From positions 434,001-498,000 of the forward strand of contig NZ_CP038266.1 of NCBI RefSeq assembly GCF_004564355.1: DNA of 64,000 bases. The letters are read 5' to 3'. Shown in pieces: positions 57,009 through 64,000 of this stretch. The DNA comes from Microbacterium wangchenii (GTDB lineage Bacteria; Actinomycetota; Actinomycetes; Actinomycetales; Microbacteriaceae). Made by a program: the position numbers and the translations under genes. Under the pieces are notes generated by a model. The model was given only the letters and a program-made list of their open reading frames with translations, ran no database searches and was not told where the DNA came from. Every line of letters starts with the position of its first letter. Position 1 is the stretch's first letter.

Positions 57009-60000
57009 GGGCAGCCTCGCGGAGGGTGTCACCCGCCGTGAGCCGGCGGAGCGTGAGGCCCCGGGGCGACTCCACGAAACCGGCATCCCGCAGCGCACGG
57101 CCGACGGCGGTGCCGTACACGAAGGCGCCGTTGACCTGCTCGATCGTGAGGGTGTCGAGTCGTCGGGCCCGGGCGGTGGCGACCAGGTCCCGCGCAGCGG
57201 CGGCGAGGCGCTCGTCGTCGTCGGTGAAGGCCAGCGCGCTGCGCCCGCCGCGCTCGAGGTACAGCGTCAGCACGCCGTCCACGAGCACCACGAGCCCTCC
57301 GGCCTTGCGCCCAGGGCGATGCGAGACGCCTTCGATCCCCGGCCACGACAGGGCCGCGCCGTACGGGTTGGCCGGGTCGGTGGCGGCGAGGGTCACGGTG
57401 CGCAGGGGCGGCGGGTCGGGGAGGCCGGCGAACTCCCGCAGCCGGTCGACGGTCGTGGAGGCGGCGAACTGCGCCGCGCCGAGCTTCTCGATGACATAGC
57501 CCCGGCGGCAGTGCCCGGCCTCTTCGAAGCCGGAGAGGATGCGGTACACCTGCGCGAAACCGCCCGGGACGCCCTCGGACTGCACGGCGCCGCGCGTGAC
57601 GACGCCGTAGCGGTCCAGCAGCAGGCTCGCCGTCGCGGTGGCCCGCAGTGCGGCGTCCGGTTCGGCTGCCGGGAGGAGCGACCACCGCCCGCCGATGGCC
57701 GGCGGACGCGGCGGGGCCGAGGTGCGCGGGACCGCGGCGCCGCGGTACAGCCGCGAGCGCGGCGTGCGCCGGGCGACGCGGTGCGACTGCCCGCCGCCGC
57801 TGAGGAGCGTCCGCACGGGCGCGAAGGTGTCGTTGGTCACGCGTCCGACCCACGTCAGCGACCACAGCGCCTCGATGACCGACTGCTCGTTCTCCGCCTC
57901 GGCCAGCGTGCGCAGCTGCGCGGCGAAGTACGCGCCGCCGGAGGCGAGGGCAGCCAGCACGCGCGCCTCAAGGCTGTCGGGCGCGATCTCGTCGTCGGGG
58001 TCGCGCAGAGTGAGGGGTGCCGCATCCGCGGGGTGCAGTGCGATCCAGCCGTCACGACCGGGGAGGGTGCCCTCGCCCGACCACACGACCTCGCCGGTCG
58101 CGGTGAGTTCGTCGAGCATCGCGGGGGAGTAGCCGCTCACGCGCGCCGGGAGGATGAGCGACTCCCACGCGCTGGCCGGGATCGGCACGCCGGCGAGCTG
58201 CTCCACGACCGCCGCGACGCCGTCCACGCCTTCCAGCGGGCGCGCGACGTGCTGCCACACCGGGAGGAACCGCGCGTACGCCTCGGGGGGAACCGGTTCG
58301 ACGCTGCCGCGGATGGCGGCCAGCGACCGCATCCGCAGGCGCCTGAGCACCTCCGCGTCGCACCATTCGGTGTCATCCCCTGTCGCCGTGCCCGGAGTGG
58401 GGTCGGGGAGGAAGTACCCGCTCGCGATGCGCCCCTGCGACTCCAGGCGCTGCAGCGTGAGACGCGCCACGGCGACGCCCACGCCCAGCCGCTCGGCCAC
58501 CGCGGACGCGCGGAAGGGCGCGTGGGTGCGCGCGTAGCGGGCCACGAGGTCGCCGAGCGGATCGGCGAGCGGCTCGAGGAACGCATGCGGGATGCCCACC
58601 GGCAGTGCGGCGCCCAGGGCGTCGCGCAGACGTCCGGCATCCTCGATCCCGGCCACGCGGGGGACGCCGGCGATCGTCACGGGGATCGCCCGCCGGTCGG
58701 TGACGAGCCGGTCCAGATGGGCGGCGGCCTCGGCCAGGGCATCGCCGTCGGTGTCCAGGCGCGCCGCCACCTCGGCGGCGTCGAGCGGGCCCAGCACCCG
58801 GAGGAGGTCGGCGACCCCCTCCACCCCGCGCGCGCGGCGTTCGGGGTCGAGCCGCTGGGCCTCGCGCTCGAACTGCGCGATAACGTCGGGATCCAGCAGC
58901 TCCCGCATCTCGACCTTGCCGAGCAGTTCGCCCAGGAGCGCCGGATCGACCGAGAGCGCCGCCGCGCGGCGCTCGGCCAGCGGCGAATCGCCCTCGTACA
59001 TGAACGCGCCGACGTACCCGAACAGCAGATCCCGCGCATACGGTGAGGGCTGCGACGTCGTCGTCTCCACGAGGCGGATGCGGCGCTCCCCGATGCCGCG
59101 GGCGATCTGCAGCAGCGCGGGCAGGTCGTACACGTCCTGCAGCACCTCGCGGAGGGTCTCCAGGATGATCGGGAACGTCGGGTGGCGCCGCGCGACCTCC
59201 AGCAGCTGCGCCGACCGCTGACGCTGCTGCCACAGGGGCGCGCGCCGGTTGGGGTTCAGGCGCGGCAGGAGCAGGGCGCGCGCCGCGCACTCGCGGAAGC
59301 GCGAGGCGAACAGGGCCGAGCCGCCGACCTCGTCGGTGACGATCTGCTCGAGCTCGGCCGGGTCGAAGACGAACAGCTCGGCGCCCGGGGCTTCGGCCGC
59401 CGCATCCGGCACTCGCGCGATGATGCCGTCGTCGCTCGCGACGGCGGCTCCCTCCACGCCCAGCCGCTCGCGGATGCGGGCATTGACCGCCAGCGCCCAC
59501 GGTGAGTGCACCTGCATGCCGTAGGGGGAATGCAGGATGACGCGCCAGTCGCCGACCTCGTCACGGCTGCGCTCGACGGTGAGGGTGCGGTCGGTCGGCA
59601 GGCTCCCGGTGGCCTCGCGCTGCTCGGCGAGGTAGGACAGCAGATTGGTGATGGCGTTGTCGTCCAGGCCCGAGCCGCGCAGCCGCTCCTGGGCCTTCTC
59701 CGGTGTCGCGGCGGCGACGTCACGAGAGAACTTCCCCAGCGCCTCGCCCAGCTCCGCCGGGCGGCCGATGCCGTCGCCGTGCCAGAACGGCACCTTGCCG
59801 GGCTGGCCGAATGCCGGCACGACGTTGACCCGGTCGTGGGTGATCTCCACGATGCGCCAGCTCGTGGTACCCAGGGTGAACACGTCGTTGACGCGGGACT
59901 CGTAGACCATCTCCTCGTCCAGTTCGCCGACGCGCGCGTTCTGGGACTCGCCCGCGACGAACACCCCGAACAGGCCCCGGTCGGGGATGGTGCCGCCGCT

Positions 60001-61686
60001 GGTGACCGCGATGCGCTGCGCGCCGGGGCGTCCGGTCAGCGTGCCGGCGTCGCGATCCCACACCACGCGAGGGCGGAGTTCGGCGAACTCGTCGGAGGGG
60101 TAGCGCCCCGCGAGGAGGTCGAGCGTCGCCTCGAACGCCGAACGCGGCAGGGAGCGGAAGGGGGCGCTGCGCTTGACGGTGTCGAACCAGTCCTCCACGT
60201 CGATCGCGCCCAAGGCGGACGCGGCCACCGTCTGCTGCGCGAGGATGTCGAGCGGGTTCTGCGGGACGGAGATGGCCTCGATCTTCCCGCCCAGCATCCG
60301 CTCGGTGACGACGGCGGTGTGCAGCACATCGCTGCGGTGCTTGGGGAACAGCGCCGCGCGGCTGACCTCGCCCACCTGGTGCCCGGCGCGGCCCACGCGC
60401 TGCAGCCCGGATGCGGCGCTGGGCGGGGCCTCGACCTGGATGACGAGGTCGACGGCGCCCATGTCGATGCCGAGTTCGAGGCTGCTGGTGGCCACGACGC
60501 AGCGGAGCGCGCCCGATTTCAGCTCTTCCTCCACCTGGGCGCGCTGCTCCTTGGACACCGAACCGTGGTGCGCCTTGGCGAGGATCGCCGGTGCCCCCGC
60601 GTTCGATCCCGCCTGCGCCATGATGGCCGCCGGGACGGTCGGCTCGGGCAGGTCGATCCCGAGCCGCTCGGCGTAGATCTCGTTCAGCCGCCCGGTGAGG
60701 CGTTCGGCGAGACGGCGGGAGTTGGCGAAGACGATGGTGGAGCGGTGCTGCAGGATGCGGTCGACGATCGCCTCTTCGACGTGGGGCCACACCGAACCGG
60801 TCACCTCGGTGTTCTCGGCGAACCACTCCTCACCCGCCTCCGGGGCGTCCACGCCGGGGGGCGGCGGCGGATTGAGCATGTCGTCGACGGGCACGACGAC
60901 GCGCAGGTCGAACTCCTTCGTCGAGCGCGGCGCGACGATGTCGACCGGCTGCGCGCCGCCGAGGAAACGCGCGACCTCGTCGATCGGGCGGACCGTGGCC
61001 GACAGTCCGATCCGCTGCGCGGGCCGGTGCTCGGCCTCCCGGCCCTCCTCCGCGGCGGCCGACCGGCGCAGCGCGTCGAGCCGCTCGAGGCTGACGGCGA
61101 GGTGCGCGCCGCGCTTGGTGGCGGCGACGGCGTGCACCTCGTCCACGATGACGGTGTGCACATCGCGCAGGGTCTGCCCGGCCTGGCTCGTGAGCATGAG
61201 GTAGAGCGACTCGGGGGTCGTGATGAGGATGTCGGGCGGTGCCGTGATGAGCTTGCGCCGGTCGCCGGCGGGGGTGTCGCCGGAGCGCACACCCACGGTC
61301 ACGTCGGGCGCCGGGATGCCCAGGCGTCGCGCGGACTGCCCGATGCCCACCAGCGGGGAGCGCAGGTTGCGCTCGACGTCGACGCCGAGGGCCTTGAGGG
61401 GGGAGATGTAGAGGACGCGCGTGCCGCGCGGGGTCTTCGCGCGCTTGGCAGGTCGCTTGCCGGGTGCTGCCGCGGGAGGATCGGGCGGCTGTTCGCGGAA
61501 CACGCGGTCGATCGCCCACAGGAACGCCGAGAGCGTCTTGCCCGATCCGGTCGGGGCCACCACGAGCGCATTCCGTCCGGCCGAGATCGCCTTCCACGCG
61601 CCCTCCTGGGCGGCCGTGGGCGCGGCGAACGCGCCACGGAACCAGTCCTGCGTCGCAGGGCTGAACCGTTCGAGCACATCGCTCAC
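57001..61686 (-). CDS. lhr: Lhr-type large helicase-related ATPase
   Basis: A 1561-residue superfamily 2 DNA translocase/helicase. The N-terminal core (about 1-850) has Walker A APTGSGKT (Lys50), motif Ia SPLKALG, motif II DEVH (182-185), motif III SATVRP and VQVEAPPSAASGLQRVGRAGHQ (motifs V-VI). The C-terminal half has winged-helix and beta-barrel parts characteristic of actinobacterial Lhr, a DNA-damage-inducible 3'-5' helicase; RNA-DNA duplexes are preferred substrates in the family. Full length, no frameshift. The first gene of a two-gene operon with nei2. The large open frames on the opposite strand are shadows. Confidence 0.92.
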   Translation of the reverse strand: MSDVLERFSPATQDWFRGAFAAPTAAQEGAWKAISAGRNALVVAPTGSGKTLSAFLWAIDRVFREQPPDPPAAAPGKRPAKRAKTPRGTRVLYISPLKALGVDVERNLRSPLVGIGQSARRLGIPAPDVTVGVRSGDTPAGDRRKLITAPPDILITTPESLYLMLTSQAGQTLRDVHTVIVDEVHAVAATKRGAHLAVSLERLDALRRSAAAEEGREAEHRPAQRIGLSATVRPIDEVARFLGGAQPVDIVAPRSTKEFDLRVVVPVDDMLNPPPPPGVDAPEAGEEWFAENTEVTGSVWPHVEEAIVDRILQHRSTIVFANSRRLAERLTGRLNEIYAERLGIDLPEPTVPAAIMAQAGSNAGAPAILAKAHHGSVSKEQRAQVEEELKSGALRCVVATSSLELGIDMGAVDLVIQVEAPPSAASGLQRVGRAGHQVGEVSRAALFPKHRSDVLHTAVVTERMLGGKIEAISVPQNPLDILAQQTVAASALGAIDVEDWFDTVKRSAPFRSLPRSAFEATLDLLAGRYPSDEFAELRPRVVWDRDAGTLTGRPGAQRIAVTSGGTIPDRGLFGVFVAGESQNARVGELDEEMVYESRVNDVFTLGTTSWRIVEITHDRVNVVPAFGQPGKVPFWHGDGIGRPAELGEALGKFSRDVAAATPEKAQERLRGSGLDDNAITNLLSYLAEQREATGSLPTDRTLTVERSRDEVGDWRVILHSPYGMQVHSPWALAVNARIRERLGVEGAAVASDDGIIARVPDAAAEAPGAELFVFDPAELEQIVTDEVGGSALFASRFRECAARALLLPRLNPNRRAPLWQQRQRSAQLLEVARRHPTFPIILETLREVLQDVYDLPALLQIARGIGERRIRLVETTTSQPSPYARDLLFGYVGAFMYEGDSPLAERRAAALSVDPALLGELLGKVEMRELLDPDVIAQFEREAQRLDPERRARGVEGVADLLRVLGPLDAAEVAARLDTDGDALAEAAAHLDRLVTDRRAIPVTIAGVPRVAGIEDAGRLRDALGAALPVGIPHAFLEPLADPLGDLVARYARTHAPFRASAVAERLGVGVAVARLTLQRLESQGRIASGYFLPDPTPGTATGDDTEWCDAEVLRRLRMRSLAAIRGSVEPVPPEAYARFLPVWQHVARPLEGVDGVAAVVEQLAGVPIPASAWESLILPARVSGYSPAMLDELTATGEVVWSGEGTLPGRDGWIALHPADAAPLTLRDPDDEIAPDSLEARVLAALASGGAYFAAQLRTLAEAENEQSVIEALWSLTWVGRVTNDTFAPVRTLLSGGGQSHRVARRTPRSRLYRGAAVPRTSAPPRPPAIGGRWSLLPAAEPDAALRATATASLLLDRYGVVTRGAVQSEGVPGGFAQVYRILSGFEEAGHCRRGYVIEKLGAAQFAASTTVDRLREFAGLPDPPPLRTVTLAATDPANPYGAALSWPGIEGVSHRPGRKAGGLVVLVDGVLTLYLERGGRSALAFTDDDERLAAAARDLVATARARRLDTLTIEQVNGAFVYGTAVGRALRDAGFVESPRGLTLRRLTAGDTLREAARA

Positions 61687-61794
61687 CCGTCCATCTTCTC
61701 CCGTGCCGCCGACACCGGCGCGGCCTTGACGAGCCGCCGGCAGTCCGGAGGTGATCTCCGTCGGACGGGGGAGGCATCCCGGCGGCGCGCTCCG

Positions 61795-61800
61795 TAGCGT
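61795..61800 (+). promoter_or_regulatory. -10 box TAGCGT, leaderless promoter of the small membrane protein
   Basis: TAGCGT lies 6 bases before the ATG at 61807; no RBS. Confidence 0.5.
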
Positions 61801-61806
61801 CGGAGT

Positions 61807-62085
61807 ATGACGGGGGACACACGGGCAGGATCGCGTGGATGGGCGTGGTTCGGGGGTGCCGCGATGGGTGCCGGTCTGGGACTCCTCTTCGGCCTCACGC
61901 AGGACAACCTCGCCCTGGGCATCGGGCTCGGAGTGTCGTTCGGACTGACCTTCTTCTTCCTCTTCTCCTCTCCCTCACCGCGCACCGGTCCCTCACCGCG
62001 CACCGGTGGGGACGAAGACGGCGGCGGAGGAGGCGCTGCTGCCTCCCCGGCGAGCGAGGACGGCTCTGTCGCCTCGGCGGACTGA
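61807..62085 (+). CDS. Small membrane protein (92 aa) with glycine-zipper helices
   Basis: A 92-residue protein: two short helices rich in Gly (FGGAAMGAGLGLLFGLTQDNLALGIGLGVSFGLTFFFLF), a pattern of small-residue zippers suited to self-association, followed by a disordered Pro/Gly/Ser/Asp tail. The tail contains two exact copies of an 18-bp unit (61971-61988 and 61989-62006) encoding SPRTGP. No family recognised. Leaderless start. Confidence 0.65.
   Translation: MTGDTRAGSRGWAWFGGAAMGAGLGLLFGLTQDNLALGIGLGVSFGLTFFFLFSSPSPRTGPSPRTGGDEDGGGGGAAASPASEDGSVASAD
61971..62006 (+). repeat. Two exact 18-bp tandem copies in the small membrane protein gene
   Basis: Unit TCCCTCACCGCGCACCGG twice in tandem, in frame, encoding PSPRTG-type repeats. 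It suggests recent slippage duplication. Confidence 0.7.
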
Positions 62086-62123
62086 CCGGCTACCCCAGCA
62101 CGCCGACCGTCTGACGAGGAGTG

Positions 62124-63725
62124 TCAGCGTTCGACGACACCTTCCGCCGTGAGTTCGAGCGTCAGATCGGGGCCAAGTCGGGCGAGGAACGCGTCGTCGT
62201 GGCTGACGATGAGCACCGCCCCGCGGTACGCCGCGAGCGCCTCCAGCAACCGGTCGACCGTGTCGAGGTCGAGGTTGTTGGTCGGCTCGTCCAGCACCAG
62301 CAGCTGCGGTGCGGGATCGGCCAGCAGGATGCGGGCCAGCGCGACGCGGAAGCGTTCCCCGCCGGAGAGGGTCGCGACCTGTCGCTGCACCGCATCCCCG
62401 CGCAGGAGGAAGCGCGCGAGGCGGTTCCGAAGCTCCACGACGGGCAGGGCGGGCGCTGCCGCCCGCACGTTCTCCAGCACCGTCGCCGCCTCGTCCAGCC
62501 CGTCCACGCGCTGCGGCAGGTACCCCACGTGTTCCACGAGCAACTCCGCCCGCACCGTTCCCGAGATCTCGCCGGATCCAGGCTCCGAGTGCACGAGACG
62601 CTCCAGGAGGGTCGTCTTGCCGATGCCGTTGGGGCCGATCAGCGCGACGCGCTCGGGTCCCTGCACGATCCACGAGTGCTCCGCGTCGCCGACGCTGAGG
62701 ATGCGCCGTCCCGCGGCGACGCCGGGATCGGGGAGGTCGATGCGCACGGCCTGGTCGTCGCGCACGCGGCGTTCGGCCGCATCCAGGGCGGCGCGGGCTT
62801 CGTTCTCCTTCTCCCGCACCTCGGTGCGCAGGCGCCCCGCAGACACCTCAGCGGCCCGCTTGCGGTTGCCCGAGACGATGCCCGGGACGCGCTTCTCCAC
62901 CTGTGCCTTGTGGCCCATGTGGGCGCGGCTGGCCAGCGTGCGCTCGGCCGCGACCCGGTCGCGCTTCTCGCGCCGCAGCACCTGTGCCGCGGCGCGCTCG
63001 GCCTGGCGGGCCGCATCCTGCTCGGCATCGAGCCATGCCCGCCACTGCGAGTACGGCCCACCGAAGACCGACAGCGCGTTCGCATACAGCTCCGCGGTGT
63101 CGTCCATGAGTTCCAGGAGCGAGACGTCGTGGCTGACCACGACGAGAGTGCCGCGCCACGACCGCACCATGTCGGCCAGGCGCGCGCGGGCACCGCGGTC
63201 GAGGTTGTTGGTGGGTTCGTCCAGCAGCGTGATCGGAGCGCCGCCGAGGCGGATGCCGGCGATCGCGGCGAGGATCGCCTCTCCGCCGGAGAGCGACCCG
63301 ATGGTGCGCTCCAGCGCGCCCGACGGCAGCCCCGCCTCGGCGAGCGCGGCGGTCGCACGCGCCTCGACGTCCCAGTCGTCGCCCAGCGCGTCGAAGTGCC
63401 GCGGGTCGGCGTCGCCGGATTCGATCGCCCGCAGCGCGGACAGCGCGCCCGCGACCCCGAGGAGCTCGGCGACGGGCCGGTCGACGTCGAGGCTCAGGCG
63501 CTGCGGAAGGTAGGCCACCTCCCCCGAGCGGATGACCTGGCCCGAGGTGGGGGCGAGATCGCCCGCCGCGATGCGCAGCAGCGTCGACTTCCCCGAGCCG
63601 TTGCGGCCCACCAGCCCCGTGCGGCCGGAGCCGAACGAGCCGGAGACGCCGTCGAGGGCGAGCGTGCCGTCGTCCCACACGAGCGAGACGGAATCGAACA
63701 GGAGGGCAGGAGAGAGGGTGGGCAT
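62124..63725 (-). CDS. ABC-F family ATPase (ribosome-associated)
   Basis: A 533-residue protein with two ABC domains and no membrane segment. Domain 1: Walker A GRNGSGKST (Lys47), signature LSGGEA, Walker B ITLLDEPTNNLD. Domain 2: Walker A IGPNGIGKTT, signature LSGGERFRVAL and LLVLDEPTNNLD. A charged linker of about 90 residues (AERAAAQVLRREKRDRVAAERTLASRAHMG...) separates them, forming the P-site tRNA interaction motif of ABC-F proteins. Members dislodge antibiotics from the ribosome or aid translation; class cannot be fixed here. The start MPTLSPALLF is chosen; its leader is unusually structured. Confidence 0.88.
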   Translation of the reverse strand: MPTLSPALLFDSVSLVWDDGTLALDGVSGSFGSGRTGLVGRNGSGKSTLLRIAAGDLAPTSGQVIRSGEVAYLPQRLSLDVDRPVAELLGVAGALSALRAIESGDADPRHFDALGDDWDVEARATAALAEAGLPSGALERTIGSLSGGEAILAAIAGIRLGGAPITLLDEPTNNLDRGARARLADMVRSWRGTLVVVSHDVSLLELMDDTAELYANALSVFGGPYSQWRAWLDAEQDAARQAERAAAQVLRREKRDRVAAERTLASRAHMGHKAQVEKRVPGIVSGNRKRAAEVSAGRLRTEVREKENEARAALDAAERRVRDDQAVRIDLPDPGVAAGRRILSVGDAEHSWIVQGPERVALIGPNGIGKTTLLERLVHSEPGSGEISGTVRAELLVEHVGYLPQRVDGLDEAATVLENVRAAAPALPVVELRNRLARFLLRGDAVQRQVATLSGGERFRVALARILLADPAPQLLVLDEPTNNLDLDTVDRLLEALAAYRGAVLIVSHDDAFLARLGPDLTLELTAEGVVER

Positions 63726-63731
63726 GATGCT

Positions 63732-63764
63732 CCGGTGTGTGCATGCGCTGACACCGGACACCGG
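63732..63764 (-). promoter_or_regulatory. RBS-sequestering hairpin in the ABC-F leader
   Basis: On the transcript the heptamer CCGGTGT occurs twice (63764-63758 and 63757-63751) and can pair with ACACCGG (63738-63732), whose last GG is part of the GGAG ribosome-binding site just before the ATG. Two alternative left arms for one right arm are typical of attenuators. Confidence 0.45.
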
Positions 63765-63807
63765 CCCTCAGACGGGCGGGTCCACCGAGCTACGGCGGTT
63801 CGACGGT

Positions 63808-63849
63808 TCAGCGCGCGGACAGGGGCGCGGAAGCGGCGTCGATCTTCAC
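63808..63849 (-). CDS. Putative leader peptide (13 aa) upstream of the ABC-F gene
   Basis: GTG start with GAGGA 8 bases upstream encodes M-K-I-D-A-A-S-A-P-L-S-A-R and stops 82 bases before the ABC-F ATG. Its position in the leader, between promoter and RBS hairpin, suits ribosome-stalling control by an antibiotic. Evidence is from position only. Confidence 0.35.
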   Translation of the reverse strand: MKIDAASAPLSAR

Positions 63850-63884
63850 CGGAGGAATCCTCACACTCGGGACAGGACCCGGCC

Positions 63885-63913
63885 ACGGTAGCCGAGCCCG
63901 CCCCCGCCCGCAA
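63885..63913 (-). promoter_or_regulatory. ABC-F promoter (TTGCGG-N17-TACCGT)
   Basis: On the minus strand, -35 TTGCGG (63913-63908), 17-base spacer and -10 TACCGT (63890-63885). Transcription would start near 63878, giving a leader of about 150 bases. Confidence 0.5.
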
Positions 63914-63928
63914 CCCTCCGTGACGGCC

Positions 63929-64000
63929 TCACCGCGTGGCCGGGTCGTCCAGGCGCTTGCGGAGGAAGGCGTGCACGTCGGCGAGCTCGGCCTGCGAGAC
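63929..64000 (-). CDS. Unidentified gene, C-terminal fragment
   Basis: The last 23 codons of a minus-strand gene that extends beyond the window: VSQAELADVHAFLRKRLDDPATR then TGA. The fragment is a charged helix. No family can be assigned from this piece. Confidence 0.4.
   Translation of the reverse strand, partial: VSQAELADVHAFLRKRLDDPATR

Noticed and set aside
56656-61797. Two long plus-strand open frames opposite lhr
   Set aside because: Arg/Gly/Ala-rich translations with no motif, antiphase to a full-length Lhr with clear helicase motifs.
1-64000. Prophage, integrative element, transposon or defence island
   Set aside because: No integrase, transposase, restriction, CRISPR or phage structural gene and no att-like direct repeats were found; composition is even across the window.

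Overview
The window reads as chromosomal DNA of a high-GC actinobacterium of the family Microbacteriaceae, most likely Microbacterium or a close relative. The reasons are strong G/C third positions, very dense gene packing with many ATGA/GTGA stop-start overlaps, three copies of a roughly 105-residue protein family typical of Microbacteriaceae, an actinobacterial-type xylose isomerase, an lhr-nei2 pair and a treX-treY-treZ cluster. I see no rRNA or tRNA gene, CRISPR array, integrase, transposase or phage gene. No gap between genes exceeds 300 bases; the longest, upstream of the solute-binding gene at 14655 and between the lipoproteins at 48.3 kb, are about 235 bases.

Layout. 1-1.5 kb: the tail of a SipW-like signal peptidase, a DUF3072 protein and an APH-like kinase. 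1.6-5.3 kb: methionine-type ABC importer metQ-metN-metI with a PLP aminotransferase. 5.3-9.3 kb: a DUF72 protein, two divergent MarR regulators and small genes, including three paralogues of the ~105-aa family. 9.3-31.5 kb: a hemicellulose (arabinoxylan/xylose) locus. It holds a ROK repressor divergent from xylA-xylB, then a LacI regulator divergent from an ABC sugar importer with GH51 arabinofuranosidase and GH3 glycosidase, then a secreted tandem esterase. Facing these is a second ABC importer plus GH3 operon with its own LacI regulator. 31.5-38.3 kb: TetR with an MMPL exporter, a small alarmone synthetase, a TerC protein and hypotheticals. 38.4-44.8 kb: glgX/treX-treY-treZ, converting alpha-glucan to trehalose. 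44.8-53 kb: membrane proteins, lipoproteins, a class I amidotransferase, an HTH-membrane fusion, a lone LysR-type effector domain and a hexapeptide-repeat protein. 53-56.2 kb: a LigM/GcvT-like aromatic O-demethylase candidate divergent from LysR, plus a carboxymuconolactone-decarboxylase-family protein. 56.2-64 kb: nei2-lhr, a small membrane protein, an ABC-F ATPase with a structured leader, and the tail of one more gene.

How it fits together. The carbohydrate genes form one plausible pathway. The secreted esterase would remove acyl groups, the two ABC systems would import arabinoxylo-oligosaccharides, GH51 and the two GH3 enzymes would split them inside the cell, and XylA/XylB would feed xylose to the pentose phosphate pathway. 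A near-identical palindrome with core ACAACGTTGT sits just after two promoters (14.55 kb and 21.89 kb), which suggests one LacI regulator controls both the importer/GH operon and the esterase. A different palindrome controls the second importer. The O-demethylase near 54 kb adds a possible lignin-aromatic activity, consistent with a plant-litter lifestyle (inference).

A recurring feature is leaderless expression: at least 14 genes here have a TANNNT box 6-7 bases before the start codon and no Shine-Dalgarno sequence. Other points worth following up are a candidate translational attenuator in front of the ABC-F gene, an HTH domain fused to an ECF-S-like membrane domain, and a cluster of TGTCCGG half-sites between two divergent lipoprotein genes. 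All function calls come from reading the sequence; no database search was run.
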